A DNA stretch of 64,000 nt from Streptomyces spinosisporus (GTDB lineage: Bacteria > Actinomycetota > Actinomycetes > Streptomycetales > Streptomycetaceae), in the NCBI RefSeq assembly GCF_022698145.1, contig NZ_JALDAX010000019.1, forward strand, positions 1 to 64,000, read 5' to 3'. The notes below the pieces were generated by a model, which saw nothing but the letters and a program-made list of their open reading frames with translations, searched no databases and was not told the origin of the DNA. Below, piece by piece: positions 42,187-50,380 of the stretch; within the stretch, counting starts at the first letter, position 1, and each line of letters begins with the position of its first letter. A program made the position numbers and the translations under genes.

Positions 42187-43527
42187 ATGGACCGGATCGA
42201 GTCGCTGGCGGGGCGCCGCATCCCCCGCGCCGTCACCGACACGGCGCTCGCCCTGGTGCTGGCCGCGGTGTGCATGGCGCTGCCGGTGGCGATGCCGTCG
42301 GCAGGTCCCGAGCTGCGCTCGACGGACGCCGGGTTCTTCGTCCTCGTCCTGCTGACGACGCTGCCGCTGGCCGTGCACCGGTTCCTGCCGCTGCCCGTGC
42401 TGCTGGTGATGTCGGTGTCCGCGGCCACGCTGCAGGGCCTGCACTACATCCCCGAGCTGTCCGGGCCCCAGGGCACCTCCATCGGACCCACCTACGCCGC
42501 CGTCGGCACGGCCGTCTTCCTGACCGCCACGCGCAGCACGCCGCGGATCGCGACGCTGGTCGTGTCGGTGTTCATCCCGGCGGCCGCCGTGACCGAGGCG
42601 GTGCTCGCCCCGGACGGGCACCGGATCGCCGCGCTGTTCACCGACGCGGTGCTGCTGGTCGCCGCGTGGGCGCTGGGGCGGCTCACCCGGGCGCGCGCGG
42701 CCATCCGGGACCAGGCGGTGGAGCGCGCCGCGGCCCTGGAGCGGGAGCAGGTCGCCAACGCGCGGGCCGCGGTCATGGAGGAACGGGCCCGGATCGCCCG
42801 CGAGCTGCACGACATCGTCGCGCACAACGTCAGCCTGATGGTCGTGCAGACCATCGCCGCCGACCGGGTCCAGGAGCGGGACGCGGCCAAGGCCCATGAA
42901 CTGCACGGCACCATCGAGGAGACGGGGCGGGCCACCGTCACCGAGCTGCGCCGCCTCCTCGACGTGCTGCGCACCGACGAGGCGGCGGAGGGCGATCCGA
43001 GCAAGGAGCCGCCGCAGCCCACCCTGGAGAACCTGCCCGCGCTCGTCGACTCGGTGCGTGCGGCCGGGCTCGAGGTCGACTTCAGCACCAGCGGCACACC
43101 CGCCGAACTGCCCGCCGGATCACATCTGACCGTGTACCGGGTCGTGCAGGAGGCCCTCACCAACACCCTCAAGCACGCCGGCCGCACCCGGACCGTGCTG
43201 CGCGTCGCCTGGGAACCGGAGCGCGCGCGGCTCACCGTACGGCTGTGCGACGACGGGCCCCGGCCCGACGGCGAGCGGGCCGCCGACGACGCGAGCGACG
43301 CGCCGGTACGGCCCCCGGTGGTGCACGGCGCCGGGCACGGTCTGGTCGGCATGCGCGAGCGGGTCGGCGCGGTCGGCGGTTCCCTGCACACCGGCATCCG
43401 GCCCGGCGGCGGCTACTGCGTGCACGCCGTCATCCCGCTCCCCACGACCGCACCGGCTTCCTCCCTGGCACCCCGGCACGAAGGGCACTTCCCGTATGCA
43501 GAGCATCCGCGTCCTGCTGGTCGATGA
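42187..43527 (+). CDS. NarL-type sensor histidine kinase
   Basis: A 446-residue sensor. Four or five transmembrane helices occupy residues 15-170, with no large external domain, so the stimulus is likely within the membrane. The HisKA_3 dimer helix carries H208 in ARELHDIVAHN, and the ATPase domain ends in GHGLVGMRERV. It overlaps its regulator by 32 bp. Such intramembrane sensors often pair with a neighbouring ABC exporter, here divergent. Confidence 0.9.
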   Translation: MDRIESLAGRRIPRAVTDTALALVLAAVCMALPVAMPSAGPELRSTDAGFFVLVLLTTLPLAVHRFLPLPVLLVMSVSAATLQGLHYIPELSGPQGTSIGPTYAAVGTAVFLTATRSTPRIATLVVSVFIPAAAVTEAVLAPDGHRIAALFTDAVLLVAAWALGRLTRARAAIRDQAVERAAALEREQVANARAAVMEERARIARELHDIVAHNVSLMVVQTIAADRVQERDAAKAHELHGTIEETGRATVTELRRLLDVLRTDEAAEGDPSKEPPQPTLENLPALVDSVRAAGLEVDFSTSGTPAELPAGSHLTVYRVVQEALTNTLKHAGRTRTVLRVAWEPERARLTVRLCDDGPRPDGERAADDASDAPVRPPVVHGAGHGLVGMRERVGAVGGSLHTGIRPGGGYCVHAVIPLPTTAPASSLAPRHEGHFPYAEHPRPAGR

Positions 43528-44176
43528 CCAGCCGATGATCCGGACGGGCTTCAGGCTCATCCTCGAATCCGAGCCGGACATCGAGGTCGTGGGCGAGGCC
43601 TCGGACGGTGAGGAGGCCGTGCGGAGCACCGGTTCGCTGGAGCCGGACATCGTGCTCATGGACATCCGTATGCCGGGCGTGGACGGCGTGGAGGCCACCC
43701 GGCGCATCGTGGGCTCGGGCTCGTCCAGCCGGGTCGTCATCCTGACCACCTTCGACCTGGACGCCCACGTGGTGGACGCCCTGCGCGCCGGAGCCAGCGG
43801 GTTCCTGGTCAAGGACGGACCCGCGGACTCCCTGGTGGGCGCGATCCGCACGGTCGCCGACGGGGATGCCGTGCTCTCGCCGCGCATCACCCACCGACTG
43901 CTCGACCGCTTCGCCCACCTGGGAGCCCCGGCCGACACCCCGGTCCCCCGCCGCCTCGACGCCCTCACCGCCCGCGAACTCGACGTCCTGCGCGCCCTGA
44001 CCCGCGGCCTGTCCAACGCGGAGATCGCCGTGGAACTGGGCGTGGGCGAGACAACGGTGAAGACCCACATCGCCCACATCCTGGAGAAGTACGCCCTCCG
44101 CGACCGGGTCCAGGCCGTCATCCTGGCGTACGACTCCGGCTTGGTGGTCCCCCGCGGAGGCCGCCCCGTCAGTTGA
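43496..44176 (+). CDS. NarL/LuxR-family response regulator
   Basis: A 226-residue regulator. The receiver domain has D10/D11, the phosphorylatable D56 in VLMDIRMPG and the lysine in FLVKDGP. The C-terminal LuxR helix-turn-helix reads LTARELDVLRALTRGLSNAEI, then VGETTVKTHIAHILEK. It starts inside the kinase gene. Likely target is the divergent ABC transporter. Confidence 0.92.
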   Translation: MQSIRVLLVDDQPMIRTGFRLILESEPDIEVVGEASDGEEAVRSTGSLEPDIVLMDIRMPGVDGVEATRRIVGSGSSSRVVILTTFDLDAHVVDALRAGASGFLVKDGPADSLVGAIRTVADGDAVLSPRITHRLLDRFAHLGAPADTPVPRRLDALTARELDVLRALTRGLSNAEIAVELGVGETTVKTHIAHILEKYALRDRVQAVILAYDSGLVVPRGGRPVS

Positions 44177-44198
44177 CGGGGCGCCGGCGCCCCCGTCA
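44174..44198. terminator. Bidirectional terminator hairpin overlapping the regulator stop
   Basis: TGACGGGGCGCC (44174-44185) pairs with GGCGCCCCCGTCA (44186-44198), one bulged C, no loop to speak of. The TGA stop of the response regulator is the first triplet of the stem. It lies between converging genes. Confidence 0.65.
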
Positions 44199-44219
44199 GG
44201 GGCGCGGGGAACTGCGCGA
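44198..44219 (-). repeat. Interspersed intergenic element, copy 2 (inverted)
   Basis: Exact reverse complement of the 22-bp core at 35009-35030. Its left end overlaps the terminator hairpin. The rest of the gap to 44296 is GC-rich with GCGGCGCAGCC-like words and no gene. Confidence 0.85.
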
Positions 44220-44296
44220 CCAGCCGGGACGGCGCCGCAGCCGCCACGCGACCGAGGCACCGCGGCGCAGCCGCGCCACCCCGCGGCACCCGAGCC

Positions 44297-45523
44297 TCAG
44301 CGAATCGGCATCCCGGCCAGCGTCCGGGCGATCACCAGCCGCTGAATCTCACTCGTCCCCTCGAAGATGGTGTAGATCGCGCTGTCGCGGTGCATCCGCT
44401 CCACCGGGTACTCCCGGGTGTACCCGTTGCCGCCGAGTATCTGGACGGCCTGCGCGGTGACCTTCTTCGCCGTCTCGCTCGCGTACAGCTTGGACATGGA
44501 GCCCTCGGCCGCGGTGAACGGCTTGCCGTTGACCGCCATCCAGGAGGCACGCCACACCAGCAGCCGGGCGGCGTCGATCTGGGTGCGCATGTCGGCGAGC
44601 TGGAAGGCCACGCCCTGGTTGTCGATGATCGGGCGGCCGAACTGCTCACGCGTCTTCGCGTAGTCGAGCGCCACCTCGTACGCGGCACGCGCGGTGCCCA
44701 CCGCCATCGCGCCGACGGCCGGGCGGGACGCCTCGAACGTGGCCATGGCGGCGTTCTTGACGCGCTCACCGCCCGCCTTGGCCCGCTCACGGGCGCGGGC
44801 GAGGCGCTCGTCGAGCTTCTGCTTCCCGCCGAGCAGGCAGGACCCGGGGACGCGGACGTTGTCGAGGACGACCTCGGCGGTGTGCGAGGCACGGATGCCG
44901 TGCTTCTTGAACTTCTGCCCCTGGGACAGGCCCGGGGTGCCCGGCGGGACGATGAAGGACGCGTGGCCCTTGGATCCGAGCTCGGGGTCGACGACCGCGA
45001 CCACGACATGGACGTTGGCGATGCCGCCGTTGGTCGCCCAGGTCTTGGTGCCGTTGAGCACCCACTCGTCCTTGGCCTCGTCGTACACGGCACGCGTGCG
45101 CATGGACGCCACGTCGGAGCCGGCGTCGGGCTCGGAGGAGCAGAAGGCGGCGACCTTGACGTCGTTGGCGTCGCCGTACATCTGCGGGATCCAGGTGCCG
45201 ATCTGCTCCTCGGTGCCGTTGGCGAGGACGCCCACGGCGGCCAGGCCGGTGCCCACGATCGACAGGGCGATGCCCGCGTCGCCCCAGAACAGCTCCTCCA
45301 TCGCCATCGGGATGCCGAGTCCGGTGGGGTCGAAGTACTGCTGGGCGTAGAAGTCGAGGGAGTAGATGCCGACCTTCGCGGCCTCCTGGATGACAGGCCA
45401 GGGAGTCTCCTCACGCTCGTCCCATTCGGCGGCCGCGGGCCGGATGACGTCGGCGGCGAAGCCGTGCAGCCAGTCCCTGACCTCCTTCTGTTCGTCGTTG
45501 AGCTCCATGGTGAACTCGGCCAT
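44297..45523 (-). CDS. Acyl-CoA dehydrogenase
   Basis: A 408-residue FAD acyl-CoA dehydrogenase. Signature motifs are AAFCSSEPDAGSDVASMRT and the C-terminal IFEGTSEIQRLVIARTLAG, whose Glu after IF is the catalytic base. It catalyses the first oxidative step of fatty acyl or branched acyl-CoA degradation. GGAGGGG precedes the ATG at 45523. Divergent from a TetR regulator with a strong palindrome between, so probably induced by an acyl-CoA. Confidence 0.92.
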   Translation of the reverse strand: MAEFTMELNDEQKEVRDWLHGFAADVIRPAAAEWDEREETPWPVIQEAAKVGIYSLDFYAQQYFDPTGLGIPMAMEELFWGDAGIALSIVGTGLAAVGVLANGTEEQIGTWIPQMYGDANDVKVAAFCSSEPDAGSDVASMRTRAVYDEAKDEWVLNGTKTWATNGGIANVHVVVAVVDPELGSKGHASFIVPPGTPGLSQGQKFKKHGIRASHTAEVVLDNVRVPGSCLLGGKQKLDERLARARERAKAGGERVKNAAMATFEASRPAVGAMAVGTARAAYEVALDYAKTREQFGRPIIDNQGVAFQLADMRTQIDAARLLVWRASWMAVNGKPFTAAEGSMSKLYASETAKKVTAQAVQILGGNGYTREYPVERMHRDSAIYTIFEGTSEIQRLVIARTLAGMPIR

Positions 45524-45549
45524 GACCCCTCCAGCGGCGGCACACATCT

Positions 45550-45580
45550 GTGTTACTTGCGGTAACACTAATGTGTTACC
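45550..45580. promoter_or_regulatory. TetR-type operator: three alternating half-sites
   Basis: GTGTTAC (45550-45556), GTAACAC (45562-45568) and GTGTTAC (45573-45579) alternate. The right pair makes the perfect palindrome GGTAACACTAATGTGTTACC (45561-45580). It lies 27 bp before the acyl-CoA dehydrogenase start and 115 bp before the divergent TetR gene. Confidence 0.8.
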
Positions 45581-45694
45581 CGTCGGTAGGAAAAGTCAAC
45601 TACGCATGCCCCTCGGCAGCCAGTTCGATGCGGTGAGCATGTTGAGTGTTAGTTTGCGCAGGCGTCACCGAAACAGCACGGGTGGGGAGAGCTC

Positions 45695-46348
45695 ATGGAC
45701 ACCACGCAGCGGACCGAACAGCAGCGGTCCGCCGACCGACGTCGGCGCGAACTGCTCGAGGCCGCGGACCGGGTGGTGCTGCGTGACGGACCGCAGGCGT
45801 CGATGAACGCGATCGCCGCCGAGGCAGGCATCACGAAGCCGATCCTGTACCGGCACTTCGGCGACAAGAGCGGACTCTACGCGGCCCTGGCCACCCGCCA
45901 CACGGACGCCCTGCTCGATTCGCTGCGGGCGGCCCTGGACGCACCGGCCGACCGGCGTGAGCGGGTCGAGGCCACGCTGGACACCTATCTCGCCGCAATC
46001 GAGGCGCGCCCGCAGGTCTACCGGTTCCTGATGCATCCGGCGGAGGGCTCCCAGAGCGACTCGGGCGGCGATCAGGGCTTCGACGTCGGCAAGCACACCG
46101 CCCCGCTGCTGCGCAGAATGGGCGAGGAGCTGGCCCAGGTCATCGAGGACCGCCTCGACCTCGGACCGGGGAGCCAGCAGCTGGCCCGGGTGTGGGGCCA
46201 CGGCATCGTCGGCATGATGCACGCGGCGGGCGACTGGTGGCTCTACGAACGCCCCTGCTCACGCGCCGACTTGGTGCGCAGCCTCGCCGACCTGCTGTGG
46301 GGCAGGCTGGCCGCGGCGGGCGACAAGATCGGCGGGCCCGGCTTCTAG
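45695..46348 (+). CDS. TetR-family regulator
   Basis: A 217-residue regulator. The helix-turn-helix lies at about residues 15-60 (RRELLEAADRVVLRDG, AGITKPILYRHFGDKSGLYAAL); the remainder is a helical ligand domain with WGHGIVGMMHAAGDWWLYERP, typical of a fatty-acid or acyl-CoA responsive subgroup. GGGGAG precedes the ATG. Likely represses the divergent acyl-CoA dehydrogenase through the 45550-45580 site. Confidence 0.9.
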   Translation: MDTTQRTEQQRSADRRRRELLEAADRVVLRDGPQASMNAIAAEAGITKPILYRHFGDKSGLYAALATRHTDALLDSLRAALDAPADRRERVEATLDTYLAAIEARPQVYRFLMHPAEGSQSDSGGDQGFDVGKHTAPLLRRMGEELAQVIEDRLDLGPGSQQLARVWGHGIVGMMHAAGDWWLYERPCSRADLVRSLADLLWGRLAAAGDKIGGPGF

Positions 46349-46376
46349 ACCGCGACGAACTCCGACGCGCCCGGGG

Positions 46377-46922
46377 CTAACCCCGGTGGGCCCAGGGCGC
46401 CTTCGCCGCCCGGCGCAGCACCTTCCGCCTGCGCCATCCGTCGAGGCGGTCGACGTACACCCCACCCTCCAGGTGGTCGCACTCGTGCTGGAGACAGCGG
46501 GCGAAGAACCCCGTGCCGCTCACGGTGACCGGCTCCCCGGTCACCGTACGGCCCTCGACCACGGCTCGGTCGTGGCGCTCGGTCCCCGCCTCCAGACCCG
46601 GCAGCGACAGACACCCCTCAGGCCCGCGCAGCACCAGCCCGTCGGCCTCCACAAGGCGCGGGTTCACCAGATGCCCGAGATGTCGTACGTCATCGTCGTC
46701 GGGGCAGTCGTAGACGAACACCCGCAGGGACTCCCCCACCTGGTTCGCCGCGAGGCCCACTCCCCGGGCCGCGTACATCGTCGCGAACAAGTCCTCCACG
46801 AGCGACGCCAGTTCGGGGCCGAAGTCGGTCACGTCGGCGCAGGGGGCGTGCAGCCGCGGGTCGCCGTACAGGGTGAGGGGTCTCACGCGCCCGCGGGTGC
46901 CCGGGATGGAGCTGTTTCGCAT
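46377..46922 (-). CDS. def: Peptide deformylase
   Basis: A 181-residue metallo-enzyme removing N-formyl groups from new proteins. All three motifs are intact: GVGLAANQ, EGCLSLP (Cys ligand) and HECDHLEG (both His ligands and catalytic Glu). The start at 46922 (MRNSSIPG) matches the family N-terminus; an upstream in-frame ATG (46955) is possible. Streptomyces have several deformylases, so this is probably an accessory copy. It converges with the TetR gene. Confidence 0.93.
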   Translation of the reverse strand: MRNSSIPGTRGRVRPLTLYGDPRLHAPCADVTDFGPELASLVEDLFATMYAARGVGLAANQVGESLRVFVYDCPDDDDVRHLGHLVNPRLVEADGLVLRGPEGCLSLPGLEAGTERHDRAVVEGRTVTGEPVTVSGTGFFARCLQHECDHLEGGVYVDRLDGWRRRKVLRRAAKAPWAHRG

Positions 46923-47033
46923 GGCCGCAAGGGTACGGCGATTCGGGAGTGCCAATGGATCTCGATAGGCTGACCACCACCACGTTGCCGTCAGGCAGGA
47001 GCGCGGCGCGTACGCAAGGAGGATCGAGAACTG

Positions 47034-48272
47034 ATGTCAGGCAACTCGGACCCGCTCACGCCGCGGGCCAAGCTCGCCGTGACCGCGGGCAAGGCGGTCG
47101 CTGCGGCGTCGCGTGCCGCGGGCCGCGGCAGCGGATCTGTGATCGGTGGCCGGGTGGCACTCAAACTCGACCCCGACCTCCTCGCGCGCCTCGCGCAGAA
47201 CCTGGACGTCACCCTGGTCTCGGCGACCAACGGCAAGACCACGACGACCCGGCTGATCGCCGAGGCGCTGCGGGCTGCGGGACCGGTCGTCTCCAACGCG
47301 CTCGGCGCCAACATGCCCGCCGGCATCACCTCGGCCCTGGCCGGCAGCTCGGACGCCCGGTACGGCGTCATCGAGGTCGACGAGAAGTACCTCGCCGGCG
47401 TGGCCAGGGACACCGACCCGAAGTGCATCGCCCTGCTGAACCTCTCCCGCGACCAGCTCGACCGGGCCGCCGAGACCCGCATGCTCGCGGAGAACTGGCG
47501 CGAGGGGCTCGCCGGTTCCAAGGCCGTGATCGTCGCCAACTGCGACGACCCGCTGGTCGTCTGGGCCGCCTCCTCCTCCCCCAACGTGATCTGGGTCGCC
47601 GCCGGGCAGATGTGGAAGGACGACGCCTGGTCCTGCCCGTCCTGCGGCGGTGTGATGCAGCGGCCCGGCGACGACTGGTTCTGCGGCGAGTGCGGCTTCC
47701 GCCGACCCACGCCCAGCTGGGCCCTGTCCGGCGACCACGTCCTCGACCCGCACGGATCCGCCTGGCCGATCCACCTCCAGCTGCCCGGCCGCGCCAACAA
47801 GGCCAACGCCGCCTCGTCGGCCGCCGTGGCCGCCGTCTTCGGCGTGCCGCCGCAGGTCGCCCTGGAACGCATGTACCAGGTGCAGGCCGTGGCCGGTCGC
47901 TACGACGTCGTGCAGTTCCAGCAGCGCGACCTGCGGCTGCTGCTCGCGAAGAACCCGGCCGGCTGGCTGGAGACGTTCAGCCTGATCGACCCGCCGCCGA
48001 CCCCGGTGATCCTCTCGGTGAACGCGCGCGGCGCCGACGGCACCGACACCTCCTGGCTGTGGGACGTCGACTACACGCGCCTGACCGGCCACCCGATCTG
48101 TGTGATCGGCGACCGGAAGCTGGATCTCGCGGTGCGTCTGGAGGTCGCGAACCAGCAGTTCCAGGTCTGCGAGAACCTCGACCAGGCGGTGCAGATGAGC
48201 CCGCCCGGGCGCATCGAGGTCATCGCCAACTACACCGCGTTCCAGGACCTGCGCCGCCGCGTCGGCAACTGA
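47034..48272 (+). CDS. murT: MurT, lipid II isoglutaminyl synthase ligase subunit
   Basis: A 412-residue Mur-ligase-like enzyme that, with GatD, amidates the D-glutamate of lipid II. P-loop SATNGKTTTTR, a zinc ribbon insertion (CPSCGG near residue 200 and CGECGF about 20 later), and a C-terminal DUF1727 domain with SWLWDVDY, which holds the residue relaying to GatD. AGGAGGA precedes the ATG. The upstream 111-bp gap 46923-47033 is divergent to def; TAGGCT at 46966 could be a -10 element. Confidence 0.94.
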   Translation: MSGNSDPLTPRAKLAVTAGKAVAAASRAAGRGSGSVIGGRVALKLDPDLLARLAQNLDVTLVSATNGKTTTTRLIAEALRAAGPVVSNALGANMPAGITSALAGSSDARYGVIEVDEKYLAGVARDTDPKCIALLNLSRDQLDRAAETRMLAENWREGLAGSKAVIVANCDDPLVVWAASSSPNVIWVAAGQMWKDDAWSCPSCGGVMQRPGDDWFCGECGFRRPTPSWALSGDHVLDPHGSAWPIHLQLPGRANKANAASSAAVAAVFGVPPQVALERMYQVQAVAGRYDVVQFQQRDLRLLLAKNPAGWLETFSLIDPPPTPVILSVNARGADGTDTSWLWDVDYTRLTGHPICVIGDRKLDLAVRLEVANQQFQVCENLDQAVQMSPPGRIEVIANYTAFQDLRRRVGN

Positions 48273-48295
48273 CGTACTCGTAAGGACAGGACTTC

Positions 48296-49024
48296 ATGAG
48301 CGACAACAGCCTGCGGGTCGTCTGGGTCTACCCCGACCTGCTCAGCACCTACGGCGATCAGGGCAACGTCCTGGTCGTGGAGCGCCGGGCCCGGCAGCGG
48401 GGCCTGGACGTGGCCCGGCTCGACGTGCGCAGCGACCAGCCGATCCCGACCTCCGGCGACATCTACCTCATCGGCGGCGGCGAGGACCGGCCGCAGCGGC
48501 TCGCGGCCGAGCGGCTGCGCCGCGACGGCGGACTGAACCGCGCCGCGGAGAACGGCGCCATCCTGTTCTCGGTGTGCGCCGGCTACCAGATCCTCGGCCA
48601 CGAGTTCATCAACGACCTCGGCCAGCGCGAGCCCGGCCTCGGTCTGCTCGACGTGGTCTCGGTGCGCGGCGAGGGCCAGCGCTGCGTCGGTGACGTGCTC
48701 GGCGACGTCGACGCACGGCTCGGTCTGCCGCCGCTGACCGGCTTCGAGAACCACCAGGGCGTCACCCACCTCGGTCCCACGGCCCGCGCCTTCGCCCAGG
48801 TCCGTTTCGGCAACGGCAACGGCACGGGCGACGGCACGGAGGGCGCGTACAACGACACGGTCTTCGGTACGTACATGCACGGTCCGGTGCTGGCCAGGAA
48901 CCCGCAGATCGCGGACCTGCTCCTGAAGCTCGCGCTCGACGTGAACGCGCTCCCCCCGACCGACGACCGCTGGTACGAGGCACTGCGCAACGAACGCATC
49001 GCCGCGGCCCAGCAGCCCGCGTAG
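48296..49024 (+). CDS. gatD: GatD, glutamine amidotransferase subunit of lipid II amidation
   Basis: A 242-residue class I glutaminase. Nucleophile C94 in FSVCAGYQILG and H195 in YMHGPVLARNP. It supplies ammonia to MurT. GDQGN near the N-terminus is typical of CobB/CobQ-like family members. The ATG follows AGGACAGGA, 23 bp after murT, so the two form one operon. Confidence 0.94.
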   Translation: MSDNSLRVVWVYPDLLSTYGDQGNVLVVERRARQRGLDVARLDVRSDQPIPTSGDIYLIGGGEDRPQRLAAERLRRDGGLNRAAENGAILFSVCAGYQILGHEFINDLGQREPGLGLLDVVSVRGEGQRCVGDVLGDVDARLGLPPLTGFENHQGVTHLGPTARAFAQVRFGNGNGTGDGTEGAYNDTVFGTYMHGPVLARNPQIADLLLKLALDVNALPPTDDRWYEALRNERIAAAQQPA

Positions 49025-49158
49025 TCCGGGAACCAGCACTCCGGGAACCAGCCCGTCTGACCGTGCGTCCGCACAGGTGAGCGCGGTCGTCCAGCAGTCG
49101 GACGTACAGTGCGGCCCCGCCCCCTCCTGCCGTTAGGGTGGCGGGGTTCGAGCCGGAC

Positions 49159-49183
49159 AACGTGGTCCGGTCCCGACCACGTT
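49159..49183 (+). promoter_or_regulatory. 9-bp inverted repeat directly before the pfkA ribosome binding site
   Basis: AACGTGGTC (49159-49167) and GACCACGTT (49175-49183) are perfect complements with a 7-bp spacer, immediately ahead of GGAGAAGG. It may be an operator or a leader hairpin controlling translation. Upstream in the same 178-bp gap, TCCGGGAACCAGC is repeated in tandem near 49025-49055. Confidence 0.5.
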
Positions 49184-49202
49184 GGAGAAGGTTTTTCGGG
49201 CT

Positions 49203-50228
49203 ATGCGCATTGGTGTCCTCACGTCCGGCGGCGACTGCCCCGGTCTGAACGCCGTCATCCGGTCCGTCGTCCACCGGGCCGTCGTCGACCACGGCGACGA
49301 GGTCATCGGATTCCGGGACGGCTGGAAGGGCCTCCTGGAGTGTGACTACCTCAAGCTCGACCTCGACGCGGTGGGCGGCATCCTGGCCCGTGGCGGCACG
49401 ATCCTCGGTTCCTCCCGGGTCCAGCCCTCGCATCTGCGGGACGGCGTGGAGCGGGCCAAGGGCCATGTCGAGGAGCTCGGCCTCGACGCGATCATCCCCA
49501 TCGGCGGCGAGGGCACGCTCAAGGCGGCCCGGCTGATGTACGACAGCGGGCTGCCCATCGTCGGCGTCCCGAAGACCATCGACAACGACATCGCGGTGAC
49601 CGACGTCACCTTCGGCTTCGACACGGCCGTCGGTGTCGCCACCGAGGCCCTGGACCGCCTCAAGACCACCGCCGAGTCCCACCAGCGCGTCCTGGTCGTG
49701 GAGGTCATGGGCCGCCACACCGGCTGGATCGCCCTGCACTCCGGCATGGCGGCCGGCGCCCACGCCATCGTCGTACCCGAACGGCCCTTCGACATCGAGG
49801 AGTTGGCCCGCAAGGTGGGCGAGCGCTTCGAGGCGGGCAAGCGGTTCGCCATCGTGGTGGCGGCGGAGGGGGCCAAGCCCCGTGCCGGGTCCATGGACTT
49901 CGACGAGGGCGGAAAGGATGTCTACGGCCACGAGCGGTTCGCCGGGGTGGCTCGTCAGCTGTCCATCGAGCTGGAGCAGCGGCTGGGGAAGGAAGCGCGG
50001 CCGGTGATCCTCGGGCATGTGCAGCGCGGGGGGACGCCTACGGCGTATGACCGGGTGCTTGCGACGCGGTTCGGGTGGCATGCGGTGGAGGCTGTGCATC
50101 GGGGGGAGTTCGGGCGGATGACCGCGCTGCGGGGGACGGAGATTGTGATGGTGTCTCTGGCTGAGGCGGTTGAGACTTTGAAGACGGTGCCTGGGGAGCG
50201 GTACGACGAAGCGGAGTGTGTGCTTTAG
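49203..50228 (+). CDS. pfkA: 6-phosphofructokinase (ATP-type)
   Basis: A 341-residue PfkA. It phosphorylates fructose 6-phosphate in glycolysis. The motif GGEGTLKAA, with Gly rather than Asp at the discriminating place, points to ATP as donor. PKTIDNDI, EVMGRHTGWIA and LGHVQRGGTPTAYDR are the substrate-site segments. The ATG at 49203 (MRIGVLTSGGDCPG) matches other actinobacterial PfkA; the upstream TTG at 49182 is less likely. The last third of the gene is G-rich on the plus strand. Confidence 0.93.
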   Translation: MRIGVLTSGGDCPGLNAVIRSVVHRAVVDHGDEVIGFRDGWKGLLECDYLKLDLDAVGGILARGGTILGSSRVQPSHLRDGVERAKGHVEELGLDAIIPIGGEGTLKAARLMYDSGLPIVGVPKTIDNDIAVTDVTFGFDTAVGVATEALDRLKTTAESHQRVLVVEVMGRHTGWIALHSGMAAGAHAIVVPERPFDIEELARKVGERFEAGKRFAIVVAAEGAKPRAGSMDFDEGGKDVYGHERFAGVARQLSIELEQRLGKEARPVILGHVQRGGTPTAYDRVLATRFGWHAVEAVHRGEFGRMTALRGTEIVMVSLAEAVETLKTVPGERYDEAECVL

Positions 50229-50235
50229 CGGTTTG

Positions 50236-50296
50236 TCGGGTGCGGGTTGGTTGTGGCTGGTCGCGCAGTTCCCCGCGCCCCTGGGTGGGCTGCAGC
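50236..50296 (+). repeat. Interspersed intergenic element, copy 3
   Basis: Contains the exact 22-bp core at 50261-50282 and shares flanks with copy 1: CGGGTGCGGGTTGGTTGTGG to the left and GGGTGGGCTGCAGC to the right. It begins just after the pfkA stop. The following gap to 50380 probably holds the ctaG promoter. Confidence 0.85.
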
Positions 50297-50380
50297 TGAC
50301 CCCGGTCATGAGTGTGGCCGGGGTTGGTCATAACCTGGTTCGGACAACTTGCACAACCCCCACGAATCAGGAGCCGTTGG

